From assembly GCA_964017185.1 (NCBI GenBank), contig OZ024877.1, forward strand, positions 62,336,711 to 62,400,710: a DNA stretch of 64,000 nt, in the 5' to 3' direction. Shown in pieces: positions 1 through 13,424 of this stretch. Below the pieces are notes generated by a model. That model was not told where the DNA came from and searched no databases. It saw only the letters and a list, made by a program, of their open reading frames with translations. This stretch comes from Rugalucina vietnamica (Eukaryota > Mollusca > Bivalvia > Lucinida > Lucinidae). Made by a program: the position numbers and the translations under genes. How positions within the stretch are numbered: position 1 is the first letter of the stretch; each line of letters begins with the position of its first letter.

Positions 1-231
1 AATTTTCAGTAGAAAAAAAAAATGATTTTTTTTAATTATTTTGCTACTTAAACAACTAGAATATTTATAAATTATATCATATATGCAAGAAAAATTCTAA
101 AATAAGTTAGAATCACCCAGTTTTGCAGTTTTGCTGAAGTTTCATTTTCGACCAAGGGCCGAATATATCCTATTTCCGTCGGTAGGTTTAAAGGAATGCC
201 GATGAAAATATTCCATCTACAGCGCCAGCTG

Positions 232-965
232 CATTTACATCAAATAAAATATAATGGTTTGATCCTTTGGAAGCAGTAAAACAATCAAAGGGAGAAAGTA
301 TGGATATTGCGCAATTTCGGGCAATGAACCCTCATCAGTAGCTCTTGTTAAATCGGCAACGACAGCCAGACTATACTGCTGAAATTTCAAGAATTTATAC
401 GAGAAGTCTAAACAAAAGACATATTCCTAAATGGGGTCAAGTAATTAAAACATTGCTTAGAAGTATGTTTCTAAATGTAAGTGTTTTGAAAGCTCTGAAT
501 ATCTTTACTGATTTCAAAGGATAGAAATAAAAATATAATCTGCACTATGGATGATGCACGGGGAGACGTTTTAGAAAGTTTGTATCCCAAAATGGCCAAA
601 CCGACATGATTTTGTCAACTTAAATTGTTCAAATGCCAAAATATTGATCAAAACCGCTTACGGTAGAGGCGAGTTTACCCAGGAACAAGAATAAAGTCTG
701 AAACAACCAAATGGATTCCCATAAAAAGTAGCGCACTGTCATTCTGAGCCAAATTTAAAAAGGCTGTAGGACAATTTGCAAGATTTCGAAAGTGTTTTCA
801 TGCTTAATGTCATGAACTAAAGAAACGATGCTTGCGTTTATAAAGGGTCGCTGATGAGGGTTCAGTACCGAAGTTGCGCAATATGGCCCATACCATCTCC
901 CTTTGAACATTTTCATTTCTTCCAAAGGAATAAACTTAAATATTTTATTTGCTTTCGGATTGAAA
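232..965. repeat. inverted-repeat MITE-like element
   Basis: The arm at ~258-345 (TCCTTTGGAAGCAG to GAACCCTCATCAG) is repeated inverted at ~840-935. A related single arm lies at 19070-19200 in copy A. No coding potential seen. Confidence 0.65.
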
Positions 966-1499
966 CATTTGACTTTGTTGTTGTTTTTATAACACAGAAA
1001 GTGGCTTAACTTTGAACCAAATGTTCTCAGAGATAGTTGAAAATTTTCACCACAGATAAACATTAAAAGGACGAATGTGATGTAGCCTTAAATAAAATGG
1101 TCGAATAAATCACTATAATCCATAGAAAATTGGTGATAAGACCGATTTTCAAAATTACAAGATTTTTTTCTCGAAAATCGTTTTTTTTCCCTATCCAAGC
1201 AAAGCTTCACTTTTTGCGAAATTCAGAGTCTGTTTTGTTTTTCGTATTGGCTAGGTTATTACCGCCACGTTCCAATCAAAATTAAATGAACAAGGTCTTA
1301 AAAAGATGTTTTGGATAAAATAGTTGATGTAAGTGACCCATGCCCAATTTTCGACAAAATCTGCCATGCGGTTCTCTAAAGAGTTGCAAAGCTAATAAAA
1401 TAAAATGGTTTAGATTCATTTTCTAACCAATGTTTAATATATTGGTCCCGTTTAGATACTACTAGTCTTTGTATCGTCTACACTGTTGAAAGTTGCAAA

Positions 1500-1640
1500 A
1501 GTTCAGTAATTCTCTTTGGCTTCATGTTGCCAATCTAAAGGGTCACTGACCAGACTTTAATAGTCGAAACCGTGTTTTGGCCCATCACCTTTCTCATAAA
1601 TAATTTCACTGCTCTTGAAGGATCTTATTTTTAATTTTTA
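1500..1640 (+). repeat. interspersed repeat (AGGGTCACTGAC family)
   Basis: Shares AAAGGGTCACTGAC, ACTTTAATAGTCGAAACCG and TGGCCCATC with 5945-6130, and inverted with 9225-9310. It has a short internal palindrome and no coding frame. Confidence 0.7.
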
Positions 1641-1725
1641 TTAGCGGTCCGTATTTTTGATCCCCAAAAATGACTTGAAAAGTTTGCGTTTCTTTTTCTA
1701 CTTATTGTGCATTGGTTCCTTGTAT

Positions 1726-3050
1726 AAGGTAATTAGGTTACGCCTATACCCACGAACAATTCTATTTCTTGCCAACACTATTGAAACCATGTTTAATTAT
1801 TACAATAATGGATTCAAAGAACAAGCAAGAATTTTACACTGAGTCTAATTGTTTCCACATTTCTTTTTCTTTCTTGCTTTTGTTTTTAAATTTGTTTAAG
1901 TAATGCATCTGAAAGTTGATGTGTTACCTAAAGCATAAAAGTGCTTGAATTATAATGCTTAATTTTATTATCAAATACAATATAATGGTTATATCGGAAG
2001 ACAGAACTAAGAATAAAGTCAATGATAAAAGTCCTTCTCATGATGACTGGCTCACAATGTCACAAACCTTGCAGAAGGCCAACAGCAAAAAATAATTAAG
2101 ATTCGGTTTCAAAAACGTTATACGTGCCTCAACCGTCACGGTTTATAGGACCGTAAGCCTTGTCACCTTTATGCACGATAGTTTAATCTTTCAAGCCAAG
2201 CAGCATGTCTGACAGACATTATATGGATACAATCAGTCTGTTGAAAACTAGCTTTCACCGTAACACCTATTGTGCCACTTCGTGTAAGCCCCGATGAATT
2301 ATGTAATGTGTCAGAAAATGGAAAATTTACATCACAAGCCAAGCGGTTTGGTTCTGACTAATCTCTGTGGGTCACCACTGAACTGTAACGCAGAGCTTTT
2401 ATCGTTCGCTATACACAACTCACTCGCCAAGAACAAACCTCAGACTTTTTGTGCGCTCTTGTCTTAATGTTGGTTTTGTTACGACGTGAGTGCAACAGAA
2501 ACATCACATAACTGTAAATACTGACAGATAATTATCAGACAAGAAATAAGACTCTGAGCCGCGAAGCAAGAAATCCGGTCTTCGGGGTTCCGACTAGGTC
2601 TGACATAAATCGACCTATACAGACACAGAAGATGGCTAGAAACTTTCGCCTCTATCTTATTCATTTTGTACCAATTGTCTCGCGTGGCATTTCCTAGAAT
2701 CAAGTGCTGAGCTGCAAACAATAAGTTTTGCATTGCATTATGTTAGATCTGCTGGATTTAAGAAGTAAAGGAATTTTTATACGAGTAGCGAAAACAAAGG
2801 CATTGAGCTGTGTGCATAGGCAAAATATCGTTTTCTCGTGACACGGCTTAAGATGTCACTGACTCAGCCGAAATGCTTGTCTAATACAAATATTATGGTA
2901 CAACATCTTTGCCTACTTGTATCTTTCTTTATTTATGTTTACCAACTTACAAATTCTACGAAATCATCTCAGTCTGCTTTTAGAATCTGACAGTTACTGT
3001 AGCTTCCTACATCTCTCAATCGACTTTATTCACAGCGCATCCACTTGTCA
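1726..3050 (+). repeat. paralogous segment (copy 1)
   Basis: Shares long ordered similarity with 9950-12645, for example GCCACTTCGTGTAAGCCCCG near 2275 and 11921. No gene seen. It includes a degraded palindromic MITE at 2552-2860. Confidence 0.65.
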
Positions 3051-3057
3051 TATTTAA

Positions 3058-3795
3058 AAAGGTACAAGTAGGCAAAGAACAGGAAAAGGCGCAATCAGAA
3101 AAAGATTCCCACTCCAAAAACCGAGGTGGGAAAAAACCAAACTAACAAGCAGGTACCTATACCATGAAAACATTTCGTAAGCCGAATGAGCAGCTATTTT
3201 CCCAATAGATGGCCACTCAGTTACCTTAACTTAACTAAAAATATGAAAACATACATAAGGCGCCAACAGCACAAAAATATTTTAAACACCAAGACATAAA
3301 ACAAAAAGAACCACCACAGAAGTATCGACTTGGAATGATCAGTAACACAAAATTACTGGCGGGTTTCAATCGATTTTACATGGCCATAACCTCACTTCAG
3401 CTTCTGCAGTGGTTCATAACATTTAGTTAGTTCTTCGGTCCTCGTTGTGAATCTCTAACTAGTCAATGAATCATCAAGAACAAACAAATAAATCAAGATA
3501 AACATCCTGATGAATCAAAAACCAGGACTCACAGCTTCACTAAGCTGCCCGACGATGGAGATCCCTGGGCGCCGAATAACTTACTAACTCCGGAGCAAAA
3601 GAAAAACATCAGTTAGACCCCGGTGGACCAAGCAACAGACAAGAAGCTCCGGCCCCAACCAACTAAAATAAATAGCTTTAAGTCGGGGCCATCATAGAGT
3701 CTGACGCCCGACCCACCGGCGTGCAATTAAAGAAGGCAGCATAGTTATCAACCGTGATTGGGTTAAAAACTAAGCATGAAGACTGTCGCATAACA
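3058..3795 (-). repeat. dispersed family R1
   Basis: Constant end (minus strand) TTGCCTACTTGTACCTTTTT at 3058. The copy extends upstream to a partial coding end read as VMRQSSCLVFNPITVDNY and AAFFNCTPVGRASDSMMAPT. No function recognised for the peptide. Confidence 0.75.
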
Positions 3796-3899
3796 ATCAA
3801 GTAAGTCTGTTTCTGTTGATTATCCTCCAATAAACATGCGTTTGGGTTTGATGGTAACGTCCTCACATTAGGTCATGTATTCAGTGTGCTTAGCTGTGA

Positions 3900-5390
3900 A
3901 AGTGCAGTTGAAACGTGTATATTTGAATAAGACTGATGGTTCTCCATGCTCAATTTGGGCTATTAACCTGTCGTAATTGCATGTAGTAAGGTCCCTCTGA
4001 AGCCTTCATTCAGCTGATAATCAACGCAATATCTTATTGTTCTATTCCGTCTTCTGTTACACAGCATAAGTACAGCCAGTGGGACTTCTGTCATGTTTGA
4101 TGTTGAATTGACAAAAACACAGGAATCAAAGAGGATAAGTTGAAGTTAAAATTGGTGTGTTTCTTTTTGTTTTACTGTGAATATCATATGGTCGACAAGA
4201 CAATTGTTCGAACTTTCCGAACGCCCCTCGTATTTTAGTAAGTAATTATGAGGTCATTAGGATCTACCTGGATGAGGCCGTATAAATGACATATAAAGCA
4301 CAATATCAATATGTACTGATACTGATTTTAATAACCCTTTCATTGGCAAATAATATTCCTCCTTGAAGTTCCCATCATTATCTGCTAAGAGTCATTAGGG
4401 CGTTATACAATCCAACATGTGTCTTTAAGACCGCATTAAGTTTGTGCGACGCTCTTCATAAGTCTTCATACTAGCACTTGTAGACATCATTCTGTTGCAA
4501 GTACCATGACGGAGATAATAAGAAAGACCAGTAATTGCTTTATAGACCAATTAACACGGCCATATTTAAGTTCATATACTGGTTTGGCACACATTAAACA
4601 GTCCAAACGGTAGACAATTACAGTTGCAAACCTGAAAAACTGTTAGCAAACAAGTACACCTAGGAACAATTGCAGTTTAACTGTACGGCTATATAGTAGG
4701 GATCGTTAAACTAGCCTCTAGTAAGGACATCTCAGAAGTGTTTGGCCAGGAAGTAAGCGCGTGCTTGAAACACACTCACTGTGCATCGCGAACGCGCCTT
4801 CCATACGGGTCTTTGATTGACTATTGAAAATAGGCAATGGCCAGGAGAAAATGATCTGGACAGGAAAGTTTATTCATAACTGAGAAAGGTGAAATCAAAT
4901 AATTAACCAAAAAAGAAAATCGAGAACTACTTTGTTTGTCCTTGCTCTTGAAGGATCTCAGCTTTTTATTCATATTTAAAATAATGTGATTCACGTAGAG
5001 ATTCCATTCTTGCAAGACATGCACATCGGAAAATTGTTTCATAGGTAGAAGGTTAGAAGTGCCCATAGCCTTGTGAACAAATGAGGTATCCAGTATTCAA
5101 AAAGGCATCGGATAATTATCTTAGTAGACATCAAGCATTGTTGGACACCACAACATAATAGTCACGTTTGAAAGACCAGTAATACACTTATGTAAAACTG
5201 TAGATACAATGTTTTGCAATCCACAAGGGTATTAAATGATACATATTTGTGTGGACTGTTTCCCGTATCAACTAATTTTAAGAGAGCTCAGGGCCTCATT
5301 TTAATTTTGTCAACAGTCATGCTATTAAGTAAATGATCATATGGGAATGGTCCAGGATTTTTGGAGTGGCGTAATGAGAAAAACTGATTT
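3900..5390. other. no feature seen
   Basis: AT-rich sequence; short open frames only, none with recognisable motifs. Confidence 0.5.
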
Positions 5391-5944
5391 TATCCTTTGC
5401 GAAAATAAAGGCACAAATCGGCTGTACAGTGACTTACACAGCTGATAAGCGCCTTTGTAAACGCTACACGGATAGCGCTCTTTTTCTTCAAATCTGAAAT
5501 GTCAAGTTTCTAGCCATCTCCTGTGGCTGTAAATGTCGTTTTGTGTCGAACCTGGTCTGAAACTCCGAAGACAGGCTCTCCCACCGTGGCTTATTTGTCA
5601 GACGACACGTTGTTTGACAGATAACAGATGCAAATGTTTAAATTGCTGAAACGTATAGTGTTTCTAGCAACAGTCTGTCACTTAGTCATTAGTCATAAAC
5701 AAATGAGTCTATGTAACAGCTTAATGTTCTTACATTTGTATGTCTTAGCTAGATATTTTGATCTAACGCTCCTGTCCCATAGTACTGTCGACACTCTGAA
5801 GTGCCTTTATTTTCTCGTCATTAAATTATGAAGAAGGTACACGGAGTTCACAACGAGTTTTGGCAACCATTACCAAGTGCAAGCAATAATACCTCTTTAA
5901 ACATACGTGCAACCAGCAAATTTTAATGATTTGCGGGATTTGGT

Positions 5945-6130
5945 CCCATTTAGATAATACTAGTCTTTGTATCGACTACCCTGTTGAAAATTGCAAAATT
6001 ACAGTAATTTTCTTAGGCTCCATGTTGCCAAATCTAAAGGGTCACTGACGAGACTTTAATAGTCGAAACCGCGGTATGGCCCATCCCCTTTCTCATTATT
6101 GTGTTCACTGCTCTTAAAGGATCTCAGTTT
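5945..6130 (+). repeat. interspersed repeat (AGGGTCACTGAC family)
   Basis: The clearest of three copies, including GGCTCCATGTTGCCAAATCT and a GGCCCATCCCCTTTCTCAT tail. The copy near 9225-9690 is interrupted by the palindromic element at 9302-9582. Confidence 0.7.
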
Positions 6131-6420
6131 TAATTTCTATTTCCAATTTTAACGCTCAGTCGATCGAGAAACAAATGATTGTGGAATAATCGGAGTTCTG
6201 CAAAATAACTGTCAGAGCTTTACACTTGAAACATAATAAAACAATCACCACATGTTACGGACATATTGCATTGCCATATATTCTGTATCTGTTTCGAATG
6301 TTATTACAACATTATCTCATTGTTTTGTTATGATTTAGTTCAGACAACCTCGCCCGTGTATTTTAACAGTGGTGTTTCTTGAATAACTGTATACGTCGAG
6401 CAGCCGTCTTTTAGAATATG

Positions 6421-6576
6421 TACAGCTCGCATTCTAAGCGTAAGAATGTATCGCTCTTGATTCTTTGAGATTTCTTTCTATTTTGCGCATGTATATTATA
6501 TTGCTTAAAGCTAAGCATATTTTGAAAGTTATTATTGTTAATCCAAAATTTTTAATAGGTTGAATTTCATTTATAG

Positions 6577-6616
<40 letters not shown>

Positions 6617-7345
6617 ATCTTCCAATACATTTTCTGCAGAACCCCAGAATGTTCTAAATTGAAAATGCGCTACAAGCGTAATATCTCTGACGATGGTGCC
6701 GTAAATACATTAACTGGAAGTTCATCTGTAGGCAGGGTTTTTCTAAATCTAATTATCAATGGTGCATTTTAATGAAAATCCTCGTTAGGTTATAAAACTC
6801 ACAGATACACTGACACAATTATGATATATTTTACCTCATTGTAACGAAATTGTGGTACATTTACCTCCGTTCTAATTGTCGATTAATTTTATTTTTCAAG
6901 GATATGTAAAACGTGCATTCTCTGCGTAAGAATGTTTTGCTCGTGATTCTTTAGAAATAGCGTATTTTACTTATTTGCAATACTGTAGGCATACTGTAGG
7001 GCTTAACGTTAAACATATTTTGCAAGATGTTGATTTAATTCGAAAATCTATTCAATAGCTTGATTTTATTTATAGAAAAAACAAACAAACAAAAACGCTT
7101 TCTCATACATTTTCTGCAGAAAGTCAGCCGGGAATGAATTGAAATTGTGTTACAAGCGTAATATATCTGAAAAGGGTATATTTAATACATAAACTGGAAG
7201 ATCATCTGTATGCAGACCTTTTCGAACTATAATTCCTACTAACGGTGATCAATGGTGCTTTATAATGAAAATATTCGTCAATTTCATAAAACTCACAGAT
7301 ACACTAACAAAATTATGGTACATTTTACCTCTCGTTTTTAGTGTG
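6421..7345 (+). repeat. ~480-bp direct duplication with a poly-A run
   Basis: 6421-6845 and 6905-7345 are diverged tandem copies (shared TACATTTTCTGCAGAA, TACAAGCGTAATAT, AAACTCACAGATACACT). The first contains a pure A39 run at 6577-6615 where the second has AAACAAACAAAC. Confidence 0.75.
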
Positions 7346-7349
7346 GCTT

Positions 7350-8140
7350 AATTTTTCGGGGATATCGTAATTCAATCTGTCCATGAAAACTATCATCATG
7401 GAAACATCTCCGTGTGGAATTTAATCCCTTCAAACCAGGTCCTATACTTACATAATAAAATTGAAGTTTGACGGGGTCAGGAGAAAAAATCAATTATTGA
7501 TGTAATTATGTAATGTAAAAGTCAAAAATGCTAAATTCTAACAATAAATGAATAATCAATATTATTAAACCATTATTTTATGATATTCAAGATCAATGTT
7601 TGTAAAATTAAAATTTAGTTCATAAATAGATATTGTATATGTACTTAAAAGAAATTTCCAAATAATCATGGAGAAGTTTCCGTAATTTACCCCTTGAACT
7701 CGAATTTTATATAATGTAATTGAGGTTTACAGGGGTATACATTTTCTATTTCTTATTTTTTAATCAAAAACATAGGCGAGGTGGTTCCAACGTGCACCAC
7801 AATCAATGTTACGAACAAAAATATCAAAAGTTTTCTAATGATGTTTTTATTTTACAGCTCAAAAAATAAAATCTCTCTATATTGCAAGGACAAGTTTTGG
7901 TAATGGTCTCATTTTGTTGTTCCATTTTCAGCTATCCTTGGCGCAGTTGGTACTGCAATCTGTTTTTATATATGCGGGCATGGGTTCAGACCATGCGACA
8001 TTAGTACAATAATAATGTGTTTTAAAAAAGTTTGAATGTGTTCATTGCTTTCATATGATCTAACTTTAATTATATTTACATTTTAGTACAAGAAGGTCGC
8101 TACCTCCCTATTCTGTTTATTCGAATAATTCGCACCAAAG
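7350..8140. other. no gene seen; one worn P1-like stretch
   Basis: AT-rich. Around 7690-7790 there are echoes of the P1 right half (GAGGTTTACAGGGGTATACA). Confidence 0.5.
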
Positions 8141-8149
8141 TATAAATAT

Positions 8150-8590
8150 TTCATCAAGGTGGTTATCATGATTTTTCCGTTGGTCCTTGATGATTCATTG
8201 ACTAGTTAGACTGGACTCACGACGAGGACCAAAGAACTAACCAAATGTTGTGAACCACAGCAGAAGATGAGGGTGGGGTTAGACGCCTGTAAAACCGGTT
8301 TAAGCCCCCCCAGTAATTTATATTACTGATCGTTCCAAGGCGATACTTCCGTTGTGGTACTGATTGTGTTGTGTTTTGGAGTCGATTTTTTGTGCTGTTT
8401 GGGCCTTATGTTCGTTTTCATATTTTAGTTCAGTTCGGGTAACTGAGTGGTCACCTATTGGGTAATAGCTGCTCACTCAGCTTAGTACTTAAGTGTAATT
8501 TTAGTTTTTTTCCCACCGCTCTGTTAATGTAGTGGGAATTTCTTTCTGATTGCGCCATTTCCTGACCATTGCCTATTTGTGCTTTCTGTA
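8150..8590 (+). repeat. dispersed family R1, diverged
   Basis: Older copy recognisable by GTTGTGAACCACAGCAGAAG, ATCGTTCCAAGGCGATACTT and GATTGCGCCATTTCCTGACC. Confidence 0.65.
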
Positions 8591-8594
8591 TAAT

Positions 8595-9220
8595 ATACTG
8601 TATATGGCGGAACTATTTGTATACAAAACGGGTTGGATCATAAAACATTATATACGTATTGGAACTGGTTTTGTACTTCAAGTATGACATTATTTGATGT
8701 TGAGGAAATTAGTTGGCCATTTATTTGCATTAATATTACCATAATGATAAACAACGTCATAGCTTTATCATTATATTGGCATTTTATACTAAACATGCTA
8801 TATATTCAAAAACATCAAACGATTTGAAATTGAACTAACGGCTGTAAAAGGATAAAATTATTGCAATTCAGAACTGATTGTACCAAATAATATGTATTGA
8901 CGTTTCTATTGTTTTGCTAAGCATTTTAGACATAATTGTCTCCTACGAGCGATTATAAGAAATCATATGTAAATTAGGATGTGTAATCTAGTCTCTTTAA
9001 TTGCTCTCAAGGGAAATGTCTATTCGTTGCTTTGAAATGTTATAGATTACATACAAGTTAACAGCTTTCCAGTTGCATTTGCTTTCAATTCGACTTTTTA
9101 TCTAGTTTATTGAAGGAAAATGTTTAACATCTTACTATTAACATTAATGATTCGTCTTGTGCTACAAAAAGAAAAAAGGCAAATGTGTAGTGATCTTGAT
9201 AAAAGTTAAAACCGATATCT
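8595..9220. other. no feature seen
   Basis: AT-rich; no repeat or coding signal recognised. Confidence 0.5.
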
Positions 9221-9301
9221 TTTAAGAGCAGTGGACGTAGTAATGAGGAAGGGGATGGGCCATACCATGTTTTCCGCTACTTTAGCCCCATCAGTGACCC
9301 T

Positions 9302-9582
9302 TTCATTACGAAAACTTGCCCATGCAATAAACAGAGATTTTTAAAGTTGTAAAACATGATTATTTTCAGTAGAAAAATATTGATATTTTTCTTACTTTTG
9401 CTCAAAACATAGATTGTGGGTACACGTTAGAACCGCCTCGCCGAGGCGGTTCTAACGAGTACCCACAATCTATGTTTTGGAGCAAAAATAAGGAAAATAG
9501 GTATACCCCTGCAAACCCCAGTTTTTCTATATAAAAGTGGGGTATGATGGGGTATATATTACACGGACATGTTTTCCTGATG
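9302..9582. mobile_element. palindromic short element P1
   Basis: A ~280-bp element with ends TCATTACGAAAACTTGCC and GTTTTCCTGAT and a central ~74-bp near-perfect palindrome (9405-9478, centre CCGCCTCG/CGAGGCGG). It then has GGTATACCCCTGCAAACCCC. No terminal inverted repeats are visible. Confidence 0.75.
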
Positions 9583-9949
9583 AAATTTGCCAACATGGAG
9601 CCAAAGAGAATTACTGTAATTTTGTGCACCTTTAAACAGGGTAGTTGTTACAAAGGCTAATATTATCCAAATGGGACAAAATATATCAAATATTGGCTAG
9701 AAATTTTATCTAAACCAATAATAGTTTTCTGCTTTCTTAGAATATCCTCGCTGATCTGAAAGGGCCATAAGGAAAAAATATAATCTGCAACTGAGACTTC
9801 CTAACCACAAAACATCAGACACAGTGCACCATCTGGAATTGTATGCAAATAAAGCGCAACTTGTGTTCCATTACCAGATATCCTATTACATTTACCGGCC
9901 CTAACGACAATTCGATTACCTCGCTAATCGAACTAGAATCCTGTATGAT

Positions 9950-12645
9950 AATTAGGTTACTAAATAGGACAACTATATTCCATGAACAACGATACATTGG
10001 TTCCTTGCAATAGGCAAATATGTTAATACATAGAACACATACATTCCCAAAACAATGCTATTTCTTACCGACACTATTGTGACCATGCTTAATCTTTATT
10101 TTAATGGATTTAATGAACATGCAAGAATTTTACAATACTACAGGTGTCCGAAATATTAGGCAAACACCCAGACAGAAAAGGGGGGACAAAAATACTGAGA
10201 CTGACAGGTAAGGTAGTCTTTGAACCTGCCTACACTGTTACCGTAAATACTTTCAAAAAAGCAATTGGCGTTTTAGAAGCAAATACACTGAAAAAAAAGT
10301 TATAAGAGGCCACCTCATATTTTTTCTTCTAATTCAGAAAGTAAAATACGATCAATTAAAATTCATGATCATATGAATAAACCAATGTCTAACAGTGGCT
10401 CTGTGGTTTCTGCATTCCAAAATGCGTGATACTTCTCACACAGACGAAGCATGTGTAAAGGTACCCTCATTTCAAAAAGTCACACTTTATTAACATCAAA
10501 TTAAATGTCATATTATGACGTTGTGTTTTTACATTTTAATTTATTTGAAAGTGCTACTGACTGCCATGATGCAAGATAAAATTAAGTCAAAAGTGTTGCT
10601 GCAATAAGAATCTTCGTTTCTGTTTTGTACATGCAAGAAGACAACAACCTGAATAACAGGAATTCAGCTTTTGTATGCAATTTGCATACCAACTTTGTTC
10701 TTCTCCAGTTGCGTTATTATCAGCAGCACGGCATTGAAATTTTCAGCGATTATTTAGGTCAAATACTAGACTCTGATAAACTTTGAAAATTCAAAAAATC
10801 GTCCACAAATTTTGTTATTTTGTTCGTCAAAAATTGGCATTGAAACCGGAAGTGTGCGGCAGCCTTGACCTGTTGGTCCTCGAAAATGGTATAAACAGTT
10901 CAGTCGAGTTATATCTCTCATTTCCAGGCCTCATCAAGTGAATTTAACAGGGGTCAACTTGTTTAAGAGGCACATTTATGAATTTTCCAAAAAATCTCAA
11001 AATTGGCGATTCTCAAAAATGCATAAAAATTCTACCAGTAGAGAAAATTCGAATGTTTGATGTTTTTCCGAGCCGCAACGACCCCTTTGATGACACCCGT
11101 TCCTAATTTCAATAAATGGTGTGCTGTATCCAATTTTTTATTTAAAAACATTGATTTTTGCATTTTTACTCCAAAAACGCTTTTAGCAGAAGAAAATTAT
11201 TTCTTAACACTTTGGAACTTTACTTACTTGAAAGACACGTCTTTCGGCAAAAAATCGTACAATTTTGAACATGGCTTAGAAACAAAAAATGAGTTTGAAA
11301 AGTGGCCTCTTATAACTTTTTTTCAGTGTAGTTTATGAAACTGAACTAGACCATAATTATCACTGCATTATCATTGCACCATCATCATCAATAAAATAAT
11401 TTTCACAATCGATTTCAGTACATTACCTATTTTATGAAGCTTCCTCTTCCTTTTGACAGCATTTATGGTAAGATTAAATACTACATTTACAGCTATGTTT
11501 TAAGGACATGTCAATCATCTAACTTGGTGTCTTTGATGTTTGATTTTTTAACTGGATAGGCCATTTTCCAGTAGGACTGATTTTGGTTTCTGGTCACCTG
11601 GTTTGCCAAATATTATTGCTGTTTGGTAGTAAGGCTAATTGTTTCTGCATTTCTCTTTTTTTTTCTTGTTTTTGAAATGCATCTGAAAATTGATGCGTTA
11701 TCTACAGCTTAACGGCGCCTGATTCATTGTAATAAAATTTGTTACCAATATTGGATGACAGACCAAAGAACAACGTCAGTGATAAGGACGTCATTTTATT
11801 GTGCATGTCACCTATATGCACGAAAGATTAATCTTTTAAGCCAAGCAACAGGTCTGATAGACATTATATGAATACAATCAGTCTCTTGAAAATTAGCTTT
11901 CACAGCAACACCTAATGTGCCACTTCGTGTAAGCCCCGATGTATTGTGGAGTGCGTCAGTAAATGGAAAGCTTACAGCATCAGTCTTTAAGGTTAGTCTC
12001 AGTCTTACTTATCCAACAGTTGCATAACTGCACTATGAAGAGAGGTCTTAGATCGTTCGCTACACACAACTCGCCAACCAGACCTGAGACTTTTTGTTTG
12101 CACTTGTCTTAATGTTGGTTTTGTTACGACGTCATTGTAATCTGCCCCGCAGAAACATCACAGAACTGTTAATACTGACAGATAATTATCATACAAGAAA
12201 AGAGCCGCCTTGTGGGAAAACTAACAATGTAGTTTCCGAACAGGTCTGACACAAACCAGGCTGTAAAAGCACAGAAGATGACTAGAGACTGTACTGTTTG
12301 GATTAAGAAAGTAGAGGAACTGCACTATCCGTGTAGCGAAAACAAAGGCGCTGATCAGCTTCGCACGCCTATGCAGATTGTTGGTTTTCCCACGTGGCGG
12401 CTCAAATAAGCTGCCTCTGACTCAGCCGATATGCTTGTCTAATTCCAGTATATTGTTGCACAACATGTTTTTTTATATTTGAGCATTTTGAAAATCCTAC
12501 GAAATCATCTCTATTTTAGAATCACTAGGGATTGGCCGATAAGTAATCGTTTGACAGTAACTTCCTGCATCCCCTCCTTTCGACATTAGTCACAGCGCAC
12601 CGACTTGTCATATTTAAGGCTGAATTTCGTAGATTCTCTTCCCAA
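9950..12645 (+). repeat. paralogous segment (copy 2)
   Basis: Diverged duplicate of 1726-3050, enlarged by a ~1.5 kb insert (10132-11630) holding the TIR element. Coding capacity is absent. Confidence 0.65.
10286..11328. mobile_element. 1.04 kb TIR element with TA target sites
   Basis: Both ends carry CACTG followed by an A-run and GTTATAAGAGGCCAC (about 27 bp inverted), flanked by TA. It is absent from the paralogous segment near 1845. No convincing transposase; the open frame at 11057-11338 is unrecognised. Confidence 0.75.
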
Positions 12646-12854
12646 TAAACAGATGCGAAACGTTTATGTTTATAATGATATTCGGGTTCCTTTAATCAAC
12701 CGACACTTAGATAATGACAATCATTGCCCTCGACAAACAAACAAAGAATGAAACAAAACAAAAAGAAAAAAAATACAATAAGAGTATGACAACTAGATCA
12801 CATAAAGCGGCGTATGTTTTGGTCACTAGTCTTCTTTAATTGATTAATCAAATA

Positions 12855-12985
12855 ATTGAAACTCCGGGCCCGGAGCTGCGTTCCGGTGCCGAGGGATCGT
12901 CGTTTTCCGATGGGTTCCGTGGGCCCGGCCCGGAGCCTTCGGTGCTTTCCGTGGGTTTGGCCGGGTCCGGTCCGGTTGTGTTTTT
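12855..12985. other. GC-rich island in AT-rich DNA
   Basis: About 130 bp of CCGGGCCCGG-rich sequence with the palindrome CTCCGGGCCCGGAG and repeated TTCCGTGGG. It has abrupt borders with AT-rich flanks. Open frames on both strands follow from the composition; no domain recognised. A P1-like half palindrome follows at 13120-13215. Confidence 0.7.
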
Positions 12986-13384
12986 TATCGATAGCCCATC
13001 ACGTGACATGCATTTTATAAATATATACAAAGCATTACGAACGAAAATCCATCCAAGCAATGCTGTAAAAGATGATAATTTTTAAAACATAAATTGAAAT
13101 TTAACCTGTTTTTGCAACGAAGCATGGATTGTGGGCGCAGTCTAGAACCGCCTCGGCGAAGCCCGGACGGCGATGTGGTTTCGGACGGTGCTCCCGGTCT
13201 ATGTTTTGGGGCAGAAAGAGGGGAAAATATGTATATATGCTCCAGACTAAACATATTATTTCAACTTTTTTTTTTCCAGGTATTCAGACTACTCTACTAC
13301 AACCCAGATCTACCACCTCCGCCGACCATTTTAGGACTGTACATAGTGTCATTTCAGATATTGCGTGTTATATATTATATAGTT

Positions 13385-13388
<4 letters not shown>

Positions 13389-13421
<33 letters not shown>
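13389..13421 (+). repeat. poly-A run
   Basis: 33 consecutive A after TATATAGTTTATT. Upstream (13260-13385) is a polypyrimidine-CAG and a short open stretch. It may be a retroposed tail, but no source is recognised. Confidence 0.8.

Positions 13422-13424
<3 letters not shown>

Noticed and set aside
6434..6772. Open frames through the poly-A/poly-T run
   Set aside because: Lysine or phenylalanine homopolymers created by the A39 tract.
12840..13254. Overlapping GC-rich frames on both strands as genes
   Set aside because: They follow from the GC-rich island and a P1-like palindrome; no domain or splice support.
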